Below are positions 63,785-64,000 of a stretch of DNA of 64,000 nucleotides, in pieces. The notes under the pieces are model-generated. The model did no database searches, was not told where the DNA came from, and worked only from the letters and a program-made list of their open reading frames with translations. Every line of letters starts with the position of its first letter. The stretch's first letter is position 1. The position numbers and the translations under genes were made by a program. Location of the stretch: assembly GCA_009809945.1 (NCBI GenBank), contig WTPW01000195.1:266677-330676 (forward strand). The letters run 5' to 3'. The stretch is from Gigaspora margarita (taxonomy: Eukaryota > Glomeromycota > Glomeromycetes > Diversisporales > Gigasporaceae).

Positions 63785-64000
63785 AAATTAGGGAGAAGTT
63801 ATTTGTAGCCATGGCTACATGTAGCCGAAATCAAAAATTATATATATATCAAAATTTTACTAGAGTAACCCCTATTGTGTAACTAAACAAAAATGCTCTT
63901 CTTGCAATTTTACCCTAAACCCAACCAAAACCCTAACCCTAACTCTAACCCTAAACCTAATTCTAACTTTAATACTAATTTTAATCATAACCTTAACCCT
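63785..64000. mobile_element. Telomere-like-cored element, cut by window end
   Basis: Starts near GAAGTTATTTGTAGCC, then CAAAATTTTACTAGAGTAA, CCCTATTGTGTAACTAA and ATGCTCTTCTTGCAATTT, which align with the 23498-23725 element. From 63911 to the end degenerate CCCTAA units run (AACCCTAACCCTAACTC and similar). It is not a chromosome end on this evidence. Confidence 0.7.

Noticed and set aside
63911-64000. A real telomere at the window end
   Set aside because: The units are degenerate, and the flanking DNA matches the TIR element at 23498-23725, so it is an interstitial element core.

Overview
The window is very AT-rich eukaryotic DNA made almost entirely of nested transposable elements. I recognise no intact host gene. 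Non-LTR elements encode an APE-type endonuclease, reverse transcriptase and RNase H. There is one Ty3/gypsy LTR element, many TIR/palindromic elements and internal TTAGGG-like tracts. Together these fit a large, repeat-laden fungal genome. My best guess is an arbuscular mycorrhizal fungus (Glomeromycotina, Rhizophagus/Gigaspora type). That assignment rests on recalled protein style and composition, not on a search.

Layout. 1-4003: minus-strand LINE (A), cut by the window edge, with a repeat-built ORF1 and the start of ORF2 (endonuclease). 4363-6257: a large palindrome whose right arm carries two clean insertions, one with telomere-like tracts in its core. 6347-13101: MITEs, a 2.4-kb element with long internal inverted arms (6949-9375), a 1-kb palindrome with a pogo-like MITE in one arm (about 11050-12010), and a 292-bp MITE (12801-13092). 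13289-20564: a broken Ty3/gypsy fossil with two LTRs, inserted into an older inverted repeat. 20565-27550: AT-rich relics, MITEs and tandem repeats. 27563-33976: a plus-strand LINE (B), 6.4 kb, with poly(A), a 13-bp target duplication and a nested Harbinger-like MITE. 35094-37090: a 5'-truncated minus-strand LINE (C). 37620-42070: repeat families called Z and M here, a four-unit 262-bp tandem array and a hAT-type MITE. About 34000-34340 and 42590-42910 form a long inverted pair around all of this.

42930-49970: MITEs with TA, TTA or 9-bp duplications, then a four-level nest: a GATCATTAAGA palindromic array, a hAT element, a second hAT-like element, and a solo LTR. 49980-55800: AT-rich palindromes and a second Z copy. 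56040-60320: a TIR element that received a 1.2-kb polyadenylated retroposon and a 923-bp tRNA-headed SINE, followed by a second SINE copy carrying a hAT MITE. 60352-64000: another palindrome of the same module family, an M copy, minisatellites, and a telomere-like-cored element at the window end.

How the parts relate. The LINEs are the likely source of machinery for the polyadenylated retroposon and the tRNA-headed SINEs (inference from target duplications and tails). The short TIR elements carry no protein and would need transposases from elsewhere. Two patterns cross family borders: a roughly 100-bp nested hairpin module seen more than a dozen times, and repetition of each MITE's own terminal word inside it.
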